From Pterobdella sp. o SKG-2022 (lineage: Eukaryota > Annelida > Clitellata > Hirudinida > Piscicolidae), in NCBI GenBank assembly GCA_964035795.1, contig OZ038320.1, forward strand, positions 12,527,376 to 12,591,375: a stretch of DNA of 64,000 bases, given 5' to 3'. The number at the start of each line of letters is the position of its first letter. Position 1 is the stretch's first letter. The translations under genes and the position numbers were made by a program. Of the stretch, positions 30,901 through 43,200 are shown in pieces. The notes under the pieces were generated by a model. That model was not told the origin of the DNA. It did not search any database and saw only the letters and a program-made list of their open reading frames with translations.

Positions 30901-33900
30901 TGTTAAATTGCAACGTGGAGAAGAATTAAACCATCTTACTGAACTTTTGAAAGTTTATCCTCAATGCCCACTTACCATTGATTACCTTGGTGTAAGAGAA
31001 GTTGAAATCAAAATTAAACAATTCTCCAAAATGCCCAAAGCTTTGCCAGAAAAATTCACTGAAAAACCAGTTAAGGAACAAACCTTGAAGCTTTCAGTCA
31101 TCCCGTCCATTGTTAAACAATTCGAGTTTTTGTGTGAAAAAGAAGCTTCTAAAGTTGAAATTGAAGTATGTTAATACATTTTTTAATTCAATTCAAAAGA
31201 TTATAATTTAATTCATTGGTATTTTTCTCTAAAGGCTATCTACAAAGACAAATTCACCGGTAAAACCGTTAAAATCGTCAAAGATGACATTGTTGTTTTC
31301 CAAACCGAAGCTAAGGAATTTAAATCTCTCCGTGTCGAACTTGATCAAGAAACTCCCAATATTACTGTAAGATGAATTAATATTCATGTTATTAGTAATA
31401 AAATTTGCTAAATTTTTAAGGTTGGAGAAGAATTGAAAACAAGAGTTTTATGCAACTTCCCATTTAAAAATGTCTTCTATGAAGTTTACAATGACCAAGA
31501 ACTTGTTATTGCTGGACACAAAGAATGGACTAAAGAAGAAAAAATCCAAAAATTGGAAGTTAAAATCAATGGATCTGAAGCTAGGCTTCTTCCACCAGTA
31601 AGCAGACTTCTTGTATGGACCACAATTGGAAACGAAATCATCACTGATTCTCTTCTTTTTGTTGTTGAAAGAAACAATACCAACAAAGTCAGTAAAAATT
31701 TCGCTTATGACTCAAATATCTTTAATTTTTCAATTAAATTTTTTATTTAACAACAGACCAGACTTGAAGTTTCCAAAGACCTGTTGACCAAAAACAGAAC
31801 CTTCACAGCTACTTTGTACGGTCGTCCCAACAGTGACGTTTTCCTCTTTTCCTCTTTTGAACCTCTTTTGCTCACACACAAATCTAGCCCATTGGTGCAA
31901 AGCATGCTTCAAAATCTTGTAAGTGAGAAAAATAGTGATTTGAAAATTGATCAAATATATTAAAATGTTTTGTTTTGCTTAAAGCTCAGTAAGAAAATGA
32001 ACTTGTTGGCCAAGAAAGTGAGATACAGCTTGATGCACAGTGATCACTCGATTCACCCATTGTCCAGCTCTCTGCTTTTGCCATCTCCTTATGCTTCCAA
32101 CTGCTCTAAACCCCACCCAGAACTCCCAGGATCCAGTTGCTTGTATGCTGCTCTTCTTAGAAGCTTTGATTTGACTCTTAACAACTTCACTTCTCTCCCA
32201 TCTCTCACTCATGACTCGTTTAGAGTTTTCAATGTATGACATTGTTAATAATTGAAATATTTAAAATTTATTTCTAAAAGAATTTTTCAAAAATATTAAT
32301 TTTTAAATTTTAAAACAGGAATCAAGGTCTCTGGTTTTCACTGATGGTAAACTCTTCAAATCACGTAAATTTACTTATTTTTTCAGAATTTTTGCAAAAT
32401 TACGTCAATTTTAAACTTTGATTTTTAACTAAACAGCCTTGAAACCTCTTACTTTGAGTCAAAGAAAAGAACTCCAATTCAAGAAATCTCTTCTTAAGGA
32501 CATTAAGCCTGAAGAACAACTCGAAACCTATATAAGAAACTTGAGGAATCTTCCCATGCATCATTTAGCCACCCCAGAACTCGACTATTTCAGAGTTCTT
32601 AGAATTCCGTGAGTCATTTTCAATGCTAAGCTATTTTAAAAAATTACATTAAAAATACTTTGAAATGATTTTCATAATTACTAGCTAATTTTAAATTTTG
32701 AATCTAACAGTGAATCTGGTATACTTAACTTCACTATGGAGTTGCCCGCTATGAAGAGATTGTACTCTATCCAAGCTCTCAGTGTTCACAGTGAACACGG
32801 AATTGAAATTCTTGAAAATCCTGTTCAACTTATGGTTAAGCCACCAGTTTTGACTTCTCTCAAAACTCCAAAAAACGTTGTTGAAGGAGAAGAATTTGCC
32901 ATCAAAGTCAAACTTCACAACACTGAACCCAAGCCTATTGAAGTGATTATTAAATTACTAACATTTTAAATTCTGATTAACAATGTACAGAACGTTTATA
33001 AATTTTATTATATTGATGGCAGGTCGAAGTTGTTATTAGAGAACAACCTGATTTCAAAGTTGTATGCAGAAATGAGCAAGTAAAACCAGTAGCCGCAAGT
33101 CCAAACAGAATAAACGTTGGTGGTGAATATAAAACACACATTGTCAAGGTTAGCTAAAAGTATTTTTTTTTTGAAGTTTTTATGTTTAATTTTATTGAAC
33201 ACAGCATTTAAAAACTTCTTATTTACCCTCACACTCAGCTCCAACCCCAAGAAACTGTTGAGCACAAATTCTACATCCAAACTCTCAAAAATCCAAAAAG
33301 ATGTGAACCCACTACTGTCATTGTACCAATTGCCGTTGTTTATGAAAAAACTCCTCTTGTTTCTTTCTGCAACTTTAAGATTCAGGTAAAAAAATATTTC
33401 ATAATAAATAAAAATTGAAAAAACTTCAAAAACTTGAAATATTATTCGATAAATTATTCAATTTTCAGCCATTGGGAGAAACTAGAGAATTGTTGAAGGG
33501 ACAGCTTGTTGATTTGACCAAAGAAAGAAGAAAATTTGAAATTGATATGGAACTTAGTGAATGGAACGTAACTAAAGAAAACTCCACAAAATCTATTAAA
33601 ATTTACAGTGAGCACTCAATTATAAATAAAAGCTTCCGGTTGAGTAAATACTCATCTTCTAAATCCCCGATCGACCTTAAACAGGAGATGTGATGGCTCC
33701 AGTCCTTAACCACATGTGCTCTAACATCCACAACCTCACCATCAATGGAGAACTTGAAAGCATCAGGTTTTTGAATATTTAAAAATTCTAGGTGCATGGA
33801 ATTAAAATATGAAACAACTAATCACACCAAAAATATAATTTTAGCATTGCTCTTCGTGGTGTATCTCACATTTTGAATGGAATGAGAAATGACTCCGAAA

Positions 33901-36390
33901 TCATTGAAAACAAATGGGAAAGAATTTTCAACAGACTGAATGAATCAATTGATATCGAATCCAGTGTTGAACAGCAAAAAATTAATGTCGAGAGAATGCA
34001 ATGTCTTAAAAAAATTGTCGAAAGTATGTACATATTTTTGGGAAATAATACCAAAAAAACATTTTATGGTTAATTGAAATAACTTTGAACGAATCTATAA
34101 TCCATTAATCGAGTGTAATTTTTTCAATGAAGGATACCAATCTTACTTCAAAAGAAAATTCGCACCTCTCCCTGAAAGCCATGAATCTATCTGGTAAATT
34201 TTAAAATTTTTTTCTTAAAATTTTTAAAAATCTTTTGATGTGATCAAAACTTGAAGGATGAACTTGGTTCTTTTGGAAAACATGGTTGAATGGTGGAATG
34301 TCGCTGATGTTAACATGACTCAACCCATTAAAGCCATTGATTGGTTGATTTCCAAACAAAAGCCATCTGGCCATTTTGAAGAAAATCCTTTAACCTCAGT
34401 TTCTTTTGAAGAATTAGCTGTGAGTAATTTTTTTTGCTTTTCATCGAGTTTTTTTTTTTTATTTTTTTGTTTCTTTTGACAGCCAAACACTGAATCACAA
34501 AATGTTCCTCTCACTGCCAGAGTTATCATTGTTCTCACCAAATGCAAAGAACAACTTCCGGTGAGTAAATTATTTAGCATTCACAAAACTTTTCATTAAC
34601 CAGCTAGTTATAATCTATTCAATAAATTTACAGTTTAACCAGACCATGATTGAGAAAATCAACAAATGCATCGATTTGTGTAGAAAATATATTGAAAGCA
34701 AGGTAGAAAAAGAACACTAATTTTAATGAATATTTCTTAATTTATTTTTTCAACTTTAGATCACTTTGCCTGCTTTGAACAAATGCCCATACACCATCAA
34801 CATCGCTTGTCATGCTCTCATCTTGTGCAACAGCCCCAAAGTCTTCATTGCCATTGCCAGAAGAGATGCTCTTCAAGTTCAAAGAGGTTTTATGAAACCT
34901 TTCATTATTTATTTATTGATGAACAAATTTGATTTTTTTTCAAAATTAATTATTATTATTATTATTAAAATAGGACACGAAATTTTCTTCCCATACGAAC
35001 AAAGACCAGTTCATGAATTGACTCACAAAAAAAGTCTTACCATCATGGCCACTGCTTGGGCTGCCATGAGCCACCTCCGCAGTGGAAACTTGAATGCTTC
35101 AAGACCACTCTGCAATTGGCTTCTGTCTCAAATGAAGAGCAATGGAAAATTTGTTTCATTTGATGTTAGTACTTAGTTAATCTACTTCATTAAACTTTTT
35201 CATTATTTTCATAAAATTTTTATTAAGGTCGTGAACATTTTTAAAAATACAGGATACCTCAGTTGCTTTGGAAGCTTTGACTCTATACTCTAACTTGATC
35301 AACAAAAAGAACAGAGTTGGTCTCAGTCACGTTGTTGTCACTATTCCCCAAGGAAACAAAAACTTGACTCTCACATTCAACTCTACTGAATGTGTCATTG
35401 ACATCACCAAGATTTTGGTATGCTTATAAGATATCGACAAAAAAAAATTTTTTTTTACAAAAACTGAAACTGTTTATGCCATTTTTTTATGAAAAAATTT
35501 TTAAATTTAAATAGGGACAACAAAGAATGGAAGAAAAGAATCTTAGGGTTATTTTGGAAGGTAGAGGCCTCGTTGTTTTGCACGTAAGTTTACTTCACAT
35601 TAAAAATTTACATGATGAATCATTTCTTAAAATAATGAATTTACCTAACTTTTTTTTGAATTCTTTTTTAGGAAATTGTTCAAACTAAAGAACTCAACCC
35701 TCAAAACATTGAAAAAAGTGAATCAGTGACTCTTAGAGTAACTCCTTCCAAGCAATCCGATCTTTATGATTCAGTCAAAATCTGTGTAAAGTAAGAATAA
35801 AATCATAATTTCATAGGTTGAAACAAACTTAATTTTCCAATTTTTTAAAAGAAAAAACAAGCCCACACCGAAAGAATACGTTTTCATCTCTGTGCCAATT
35901 CTCTCCGGACATGTGTTCAGCTGGGAAAGAAATGTTGAAACATTGAAAGAACTGAAAATTGAAATGCAATCTGTCGTCAATGGAACTCTCCAATTTTACA
36001 CTGATGAAGTGAATTACTTGAATAATTTGTTCATAATTATTTTAAAAACTAATTTAAAAATGTGTTTATTGATATATTCTTTTTAGATCACTCATGAAAA
36101 AGAAAAATGCTTCGAATTGAAAATGGAAATCTCTCAAAGAATTGGAAACATTCAACCAAGAATGGTTAAAGCATCCACCTACTCCGAACTTGGTAATTAA
36201 TATAAATTCTACAAAAAATTTCACGAGTCTGAGCTATTGAAAATTTATAATTTGAATTATAGGATACCCATCAATGGTTTCCTACTCCGAAAGCCACTCT
36301 AAACATCAAGTCGAATCCATTTGCCCAAATTGTCATTGCAGCACTAGCCTTGAACCAAAATGGTTTACTTTATTTTTTTCTGCATGGTAA
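27981..36390 (+). CDS. Secreted C3/alpha-2-macroglobulin-family protein with degenerate thioester site
   Basis: Thirty-six exons with matching phases and introns of 54-225 bp give about 1777 residues (usual 1450-1700). Exon starts: 27981, 28175, 28422, 28699, 28964, 29119, 29294, 29645, 29754, 29962, 30118, 30833, 31235, 31421, 31757, 31985, 32319, 32437, 32711, 33023, 33239, 33469, 33685, 33845, 34133, 34257, 34483, 34634, 34760, 34974, 35253, 35515, 35672, 35852, 36087, 36263. A signal peptide (MYGLMLMLVALCASA) opens it. Macroglobulin-type segments follow, with a Ser/Thr-rich repeat tract near residues 395-505. The TED-like region (about 1214-1560) contains WLISKQKPSGHFEENP, close to complement C3. 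The thioester motif GCGEQ reads INGEL (residues 1233-1237), so Cys and Gln are lost and no covalent bond can form. A receptor-binding-type domain ends in CPNCHC, as before C345C in complement proteins, but no C345C or anaphylatoxin six-Cys module follows. Family members trap proteases or opsonise targets; the role here is unknown. Confidence 0.88.
30412..30591 (+). repeat. Six 30-bp in-frame repeats coding a Ser/Thr tract
   Basis: Six units of 30 bp lie in the 648-bp exon of the C3-like gene and code decapeptides of the type TMTSQTESSS or TMTSQTGSSS. Units 2+3 and 4+5 are matching 60-bp pairs, showing a second duplication step. The product looks like a mucin-type O-glycosylated stalk or spacer. 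Flanking codons are also Ser/Thr-rich. Confidence 0.9.
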
Positions 36391-36547
36391 AACACTATTA
36401 AATTTAATTAATCCTTTCAAGTTATCTTTGGGGATATTACTTTCCATACTGCTGAGCTAATACAGAAAGTGTCTCAAAATTTTAAATTCTGAAAATTGAT
36501 ACATTGAATTAAATTTAATTTAAAAATTTGAAATGTTCTTTTTGATG

Positions 36548-36553
36548 AATAAA
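36548..36553 (+). other. Polyadenylation signal of the C3-like gene
   Basis: AATAAA about 160 bases past the TAA stop, followed by an A-rich run. Supported by position only. Confidence 0.4.
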
Positions 36554-37231
36554 TGAAAAAAATTTCGCAAATCTTGTTTCATTTCTCAAAACAAAAACCC
36601 ACCTACGTGTAAGCTAAATTTAGTTATTAACTTTATACGATTTGAAAAACTCATATTTGCTTTTCTTCGTGTTACACAGATTAAAACCTCACATTAACAC
36701 CATTTCCCCTTCCACCACCCTCACCGTTTTTTTATCGACATCTTCATAAGTGTTGTATAGTTCGTAATGTGAATTCAATTTACGAAAAGCTTCGTGTTAT
36801 TATTCAGTTAATAAAAGCGTTTTATTCAAATAGTTTTTGTTGATAGGCTTGTTTAGTTAATCATTAAAATTAATGTTTTCTCTATTTCTCATTCATACAC
36901 ATTAAACCATTTATCAGACTCAAAACCTTGACCCTACAAAATAACAAAGCTTGGCATTCTCTTTCCATCATAAAAGTATAATCACTACCTATAAGATAAG
37001 GCTAGTTGAAACTAACTCAAATCACCAAACCCCAAAGCAACAACAACTCAGCTTATTCCATGACTTGAAACTTCATCATCACCCATAACTTCCATAAATA
37101 CCACCGATATGCTAAAAACATTATGAAAAAAACTGAATCACAGACCTAGTTTACAAAAATAAAATATTTTACACTTCGAACAACTAACTTCAAATGAATT
37201 TTGAGGTAAGTACTTCTATTTTCCTTTTGCT
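36554..37231. other. Intergenic, no gene seen
   Basis: No coding signal. The part at 36900-37120 is somewhat GC-richer but has no ORF and no recognisable repeat. Confidence 0.5.
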
Positions 37232-37905
37232 TTGATTTAATGGTGTGTCCCCCTCGTGAACTGCTACTTTTTCGTGGTTAGGTGGCTTGTGTGCTTCAAG
37301 GACACTGAGAGCTAAACCGGCTGGAGCTTTACTCCTTTAAGGGTCCCCATGCCAGTCAGGTCGAAGGATAGAAGCCAGACTAAATGTAGCTTCTGGTCCT
37401 CCAGGTTGGGGGTTTGGCAAAGAACTAACGACCTTGTTCTAAAAAAAAATTTTTACAGAAACAGCAACAAGAAAATTTTTTACACCTGTGTACAATAGAC
37501 CCTCAAAGGCACTGGAATGAAAAGGGATATTTTGAGCACTAAAGTGAAGACCAGAATTGGTTTTTGGAATGTGAGAGCAATGTTTGAAAGAAGAAGACTA
37601 ACACAGATCACTGCAGTCTTGAGAAAATACAAACTGCATATCTTAGTAGTGAGTGAAAGCAGATGGACAGGCACTAGAAAAATTAAAACATTCACAGGCG
37701 AAACAATTTTATATTCCGGCCGAGAGGATCCTACACCAAAGAAGAGTAGCCCAAAAACAAAATGGTGTCAAACAGTAAAAGCAGAGCTCAAGGAAATGAA
37801 ACACACTTGGGGCACTATCACCAAGCTGGCTCAAAACAGGAATGAGTGGAAATTTTTTTTTGCTACCCTATGCGCCAATATGTGTAACAGGCACTAATAA
37901 TAATA
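37232..37905 (+). mobile_element. RTE-like LINE copy with a large internal deletion
   Basis: A 5' untranslated-type leader (about 37232-37500) is shared with the copies at 54740 and 38880. It is followed by the start of an apurinic-type endonuclease (KTRIGFWNVRAM, then VVSESRWTGTRKI and GETILYSGRED). Directly after that, in the same ORF (37517-37897), comes the C-terminal LINE signature KTKWCQTVKAELKEM with LAQNRNEWK. The middle of the endonuclease and the whole reverse transcriptase are absent. The end is near a TAATAATAATAG tail. This copy cannot move by itself; it could be a non-autonomous derivative. Confidence 0.8.
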
Positions 37906-38499
37906 GTTTATAATCATTTTTGAAATTAACGTTGTTGGTGATGTAAAGTAAAACAACTTATAAGAACTTTGGTAGTGAAGTATAGTAGCGTTGTTAGTCA
38001 GTATGATGTTGGAAGAAAGAGGTCTTTGTTAGGTTTGACTATAAGAAGGATTTTGACAATTTTTTTATTTCTGGTGTTGCGTTTCTATTGAGAAAAATGT
38101 TGTGCAAGTTGGTGAGGTTTTAAATGGCTGTGGTTCTAAAATGTTTTAGGTGCTTGATATTGACACTAGCTGATTTTGTAATGTTTTATATTGTATTTAA
38201 TAGAAATGTATTTTGGATGGTGAGTAAAGTTGTTTTGAGGGATTTTGTGTTTGTCATTGGTTTTGAATATATTGTTTTAGAAGTGAGATGTAGAAATTTG
38301 AAGACTTTGTTCAAATTTTTTGCTTTTTGTATGTAAAGAGAAAAATATTTATTGTGTGTGCAAGTTATTTCTAAGTGGATTTTGTTTTCACAATCATAAA
38401 TGTTGGCCACAGGACATTTTCTTTGTTAATATAAAAACTGAACTAAAAACCTAGTCTGATATCATCAAAAAAATATTTAACTTGAAAGGAAAAAATGAG
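37906..38499. other. C-poor, T/G-rich tract between two LINE fragments
   Basis: The plus strand is strikingly poor in C and rich in T and G over about 37910-38340, unlike the flanks. ORFs on both strands show no family resemblance. It may be an untranslated part of a mobile element or an independent low-complexity insertion. Confidence 0.4.
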
Positions 38500-38880
38500 T
38501 TCTTTTGAAGGTTAAATACCGGACGAAGAAGGAGTTTTCAGCTTTGTACATTGTCTTCAAAGTAAACAAGCCAATTCTAGTCTTCATTCCAGTGTTCAAA
38601 ACTTTTTTTTACAGTGTTTATCATTTCAAGTTATAAAATCTCTAAAGAATGCTCATAAAGTAGAGTAATTTTTGTCGCGGCTTCTATAACTTTATTTATT
38701 GTAGCACAAGATTGCAAGTTTTTTTCAAACCTTTAACTTGAAAAGCTAAAATCTATATTCAGTCTGGACCTGTCCGGCATAAATGACCCAAACAGGAGCA
38801 AAGCTACAGCAGGTTTAGTTCTTAGAGTCACTTAAGCACACAAGCCACACTCACACGACAAGGTAGCAGTTCACAAATGC
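38500..38880 (-). mobile_element. RTE-like LINE 5' fragment, inverted
   Basis: Read on the minus strand, 38880-38760 matches the leader of the copy at 37232 (GTGAACTGCTAC and GGCTTGTGTGCTT). 38610-38515 then gives the endonuclease start (KTRIGLFTLKTMYK against KTRIGFWNVRAMFE). The copy is 5'-intact and 3'-truncated. It points toward the copy at 37232-37905. Confidence 0.7.
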
Positions 38881-39414
38881 TCAAAAAATTTAAAAAAACT
38901 GAAAGTTTTTGAAGATTTTTTATTCATAAACTTTTAACTCTGAATTTTGAAAATGTTTGGTTTTTAGAAACAGTATTAATTAGAATTTTTCTAATATTTT
39001 TCAGTGTTTCAGTTTTAGGTTTAGTTCAAAATTTATAAAAAGTATAAAAAGTTTGTTTTTGAAATTTAAAACACAAAAAATGTTGAAAAATTAGTTTGTC
39101 AATATTCTAGCAACCAAACAGGAATACAAGGGAAACAAGGTGAAAATACTACTGGCAGCTTTAGCTACACCTTAAAATTGATTTTTCATATGTCAAACTT
39201 GCATTTTTAATATTTCATTGAAATGCTCATTTTATTTAAAAATCCATTTTTATTTTCAAAAAAATATTTCAAATTAGATTCTTATGGAGAATTTATAATT
39301 TACTTTCGAATGAGTCATTGGCTTTTGTAGGTTGGCAGGTCTAAAGGGTATAAGAAACACGTTATGTATCATATAAGAAAACAAGTAATTTTAAAAAATA
39401 CAATACTATCATTA
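38881..39414. other. No gene seen
   Basis: AT-rich sequence without coding signal, splice-flanked ORF or recognised repeat, ending at the AAT-type microsatellite tail of the next LINE fragment. Confidence 0.4.
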
Positions 39415-40190
39415 ATATTATTATTATTATTTTTTTATTTTATTATTATTTCATTTGTAAGGCGCACAGTTTCAAACTAGGTTTGCTGCAGAGACAATTG
39501 TATAGTCAAAGAGCTAGAGCAGAGAGATGCGGCTACAAAGATGCGTTTTCAAACCTTTGCAAAAATGTTTAAGAGAAGGCGAAAGAAGCAGGTATGCGAA
39601 AAAAAGCGCTATGAAAAAGAGTTAGGAGAGACAGGCTGATGCAGCCATAAGCCAGAGTTCGAAGACCTGTGATTCATGAGTCTGTCTGATAGAGAAGCTT
39701 GTATAAATAAGCTGGCTGATTGAAATATTGCATATTAGCGGTGAACCACGGTAACTTGAACTGGGCTCTTTTTACGACCAGCAACCAATGATCGAAGCAA
39801 GCGCGAGATGAAGAATAGTAATCGGCTTGAAAGACAGTTTTGATAGCGCGATTTTGGAAAGATTACAATTTAGAATTGAGAAATTTCAGAAGTCCACAAA
39901 AAAGAAAATAACAATAGTCGAGCCTGGAAAAAACTAAAAAGATATTTAATGCAACGGCAACGTTAAAGGGTAGGAATTTGCGTACTTTATTGATCCCTTG
40001 GAGATGAAAGTTGGATGCTTGTATAATCTGAGAGGCAGTGTGTGAAGTTGAAGCTAGGATTGAGAGTTACACCTAGTATCATCAGTTTGAACAATACGGA
40101 AAGATTAGTGTCGTCAAAGGTAACTTTGGTAAGAAAATTGGATTTGAACATATAAAGCTTAAAATAGGAGTTTTGTTATAATTTTAAAAT
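39415..40190 (-). mobile_element. L2/CR1-like LINE 3' fragment
   Basis: On the minus strand this gives broken reverse-transcriptase C-terminal segments: LMILGVTLNPSFNFTH, then FCKGLKTHLCSRISLL near the end. The latter is the usual KGLKTHLF-type terminus. It ends in GTGCGCCTTACAAATG followed by an AATAAT microsatellite tail (39415-39460). Several stops and frameshifts make it non-functional. It sits just downstream of the last exon of the LDLa-VWDE gene. Confidence 0.75.
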
Positions 40191-40244
40191 GTAATTAAAA
40201 AGGAATAAATTATGGAAATCGTCAAACAAACGAATAAGAAAATT

Positions 40245-43200
40245 TTATTTTAAAGAATAGTTTTTTTTGAATTTGACTATTAGATTTTTTTTAATGGGTT
40301 GGTGAGAAACCTTCGAATGATCCATGAAATTCGCTTGATTCTTAACATAGCAGTAGCCATCTATCAAACACGTGTCTTTCTACGTTGCATTGGAATAGAA
40401 ATTATATAATAAAAAATAATATTAATACTTTTTGCTGTTTGAAATTCATAATATTTTGTCAAACCTTCAAAACACAATTTGTGGAAATGCATTGAATACA
40501 TCGTGAATCGAAAGCGGTGACAGTGGCATTGTTACTCAGATGGCCAGAAAAAGAAAGGTTTCGATTCACGAATTCTACTGTAATCTTAATGATTGGAGTT
40601 CCTTTGCTTTTGAGAATATTTCCTTGAATTAAATTATAAACATCTATTAACAGATAAGTATCTTTTGCTGTTAATTTTACAAAATATAATATTTGAGAAA
40701 ACGAAAAGTATTTTACAATTTAAAATAGTTAATTAAACTCATAGCATGTTTCGTATCTACCTTCGTAACGAGGAATGAAGGCATTTGTGAGAACTGAATC
40801 AATGGGACATGAGAATAAAGAGCCCCTAGAAAATGCTATGGTCGAAGACTCAACAACTTTTTTTTCTTCCAGCTTTAATTTGAAATGGTTTTGAAAACAA
40901 GTTCTCATTATTACCAATTAATAATTGAAAAGATAATTTTTTAACAAATACATTTGAAAAAAATAAAATGAATTATTTTGAAAATTTTAATGCCTAACCG
41001 TGTGAACGATAATGAAACATATGACGTCAGAATGGCTGTCAGATGCCCCTGACAACTCAACCACCACTTCATGAAACCTTGAAGGACTCCTATAATCTAT
41101 ATAATCTTTATTTATGACACGTTTTATTTCAGGGATTGAGTTATTACTGAGATCACAATTCTGTCCAATGAAAGCTGAAAGTTGATTTAATGTGTACGTG
41201 ATACAAAAGCGCAGATTTTTTTGAGGCACATTGAACTTTTAAAAAATTACGAGTTTTTTTTGAAAAACTTCTAAGCATTGATTAAAATGTTAGTATTGAT
41301 TAGGTAACATGTTATTTTCATGAAAATTTATGCCAATAAACCCTTTTCAATGTTAATGATTTTAAAATATAGTTTAGTTTTGTTCATAGACCATAAAATA
41401 AACTCCTACAGACATTCAGTGCAAATACATCGTCCCAGCTTGCAAACTCCAAAAAGGCAAAATCTTTTGCAATTGTAGTTCTCAAGCTCTAGCATCTTGG
41501 AAGCTAGGTGTTCAATAGCTGTTTGTGACATAATTGTTTGAAATGAAGTTTCGAAAAAAATTTTATTCATTGAAGTTTTTCATGATTTTCACTTATGAAT
41601 AATTTCAAATTGTTTTAAGCACATTGATTAAAAACGTTGTAGTTGATTTTTTTTAAGAAAACACACTCAAAACTGAATAAATGTTATATGATTTCAACTA
41701 GTTCACCTTGGTTTTCAGAAAGAAAAGGGTTGAGATTTTTATGGGGGTTTAGAATATAATTACTGCTGGAATAATTTATTTGACAGATTTTGAGCAGTTC
41801 TGGAGTACTATATGAAGTTGCTGAAACATTTCTAGACACCTGAAATTATATATGACTAGTGATTCTGTCGAACTAGATTTTATATATCAAGCAATATGGT
41901 TTCGCATATATACCTGAACATCTAAAGAACATTTTTCTAGAACAAGATATTTTTCGAGATCATATATAGAGCAATTCAAACCATGCCGAAGTGTGTTGAA
42001 ATATTCTTTACATGTTTCGAGTGCAAACGTTTGATCGAATTGAAAGTCTTGTAAAAATGTCTTAGTTTCCAAATTTTTGAGAAAGTTTTCTTGGTATTTC
42101 AGATATGGTGGGTAAATATAACCACTTGGATATCCCTCATAATCCACCAGCGATCTGTAAGATTCAAAGTGTCGAAATTGTATTTCATATTTTAATAGAA
42201 ACAAAAAATCAAAAACTTTAGAAAAATTAGTAAATATCAAACAGTTTTACTTAAAAAATAAAAAGTTTTAGCCCTATTTTTTTACTTATACTAAATTACC
42301 TAAATCCAGTTTCTTTAGCATTCATGATTGTGTACATAAAGTCAAACGACGGGCTCTTTGGTGCATTGTAAAAATCTTCCTGTGACGAAAATGTATTCAA
42401 TGCACCTGAGCATATGTTTTTAGCATCAAAATCATCGCTTTCTTTGCGACATCTACAAAACAAATTTTCAGCTAATTTCTTTTCAGCTTTTGTTTCACCA
42501 AAGAACAAGCTTTCGTTTCCATGAACACTTGAAAAAAATTCAATAACGTTTTTGAAACTTTTCAAACATAAACTTATTTAAAATACCCTTTAGAATTTAT
42601 AAGATTCGTTTGCTAGTTTATTTATAATAATGTTGATAAATAAAAATAATGTTAATTTGTAATTATGAATTTATGCTGAATAACATGAAAATAAATCAAC
42701 TGAAAATTTGATAGATTATAAATTTTCAATTTTACTAACGAGTAAAGATCCAAAGAATATGTTGGAAGACGAGAATTGCTGGTTTTTTTTAAATATGAAG
42801 AATTACTGATAGGAATATCATTGTAAGGATTTCCATCATAATTACCACATAAACCTGAAATATATATTGAAAAATATTTTTGCGTGCATACCTTGGTTTG
42901 AAACAATTCAAATGATGTCATTTACCAACTTTCAAAACTGACAGAATTTTATTTTTGGCCACATAAATTCAAAAGTCAACCGTGTTGAAAAAGAATGAGC
43001 AATTAATATTTAGTCGCTTAATAAAAACCAACAGTTTACCATCGCTAGGAAGGGGTCTTAATCAATAACACAAACTTTTTATTCTCATTTTATTAATAAT
43101 TTAAACATTTGAATCAGATGAATCCTTTAAAATGTGATGGCCGCAAAGAAAGAGTCTGTGAGGAATTAAAGCTAGCTGTGAAACCTGGCCTGTTAGGCTG

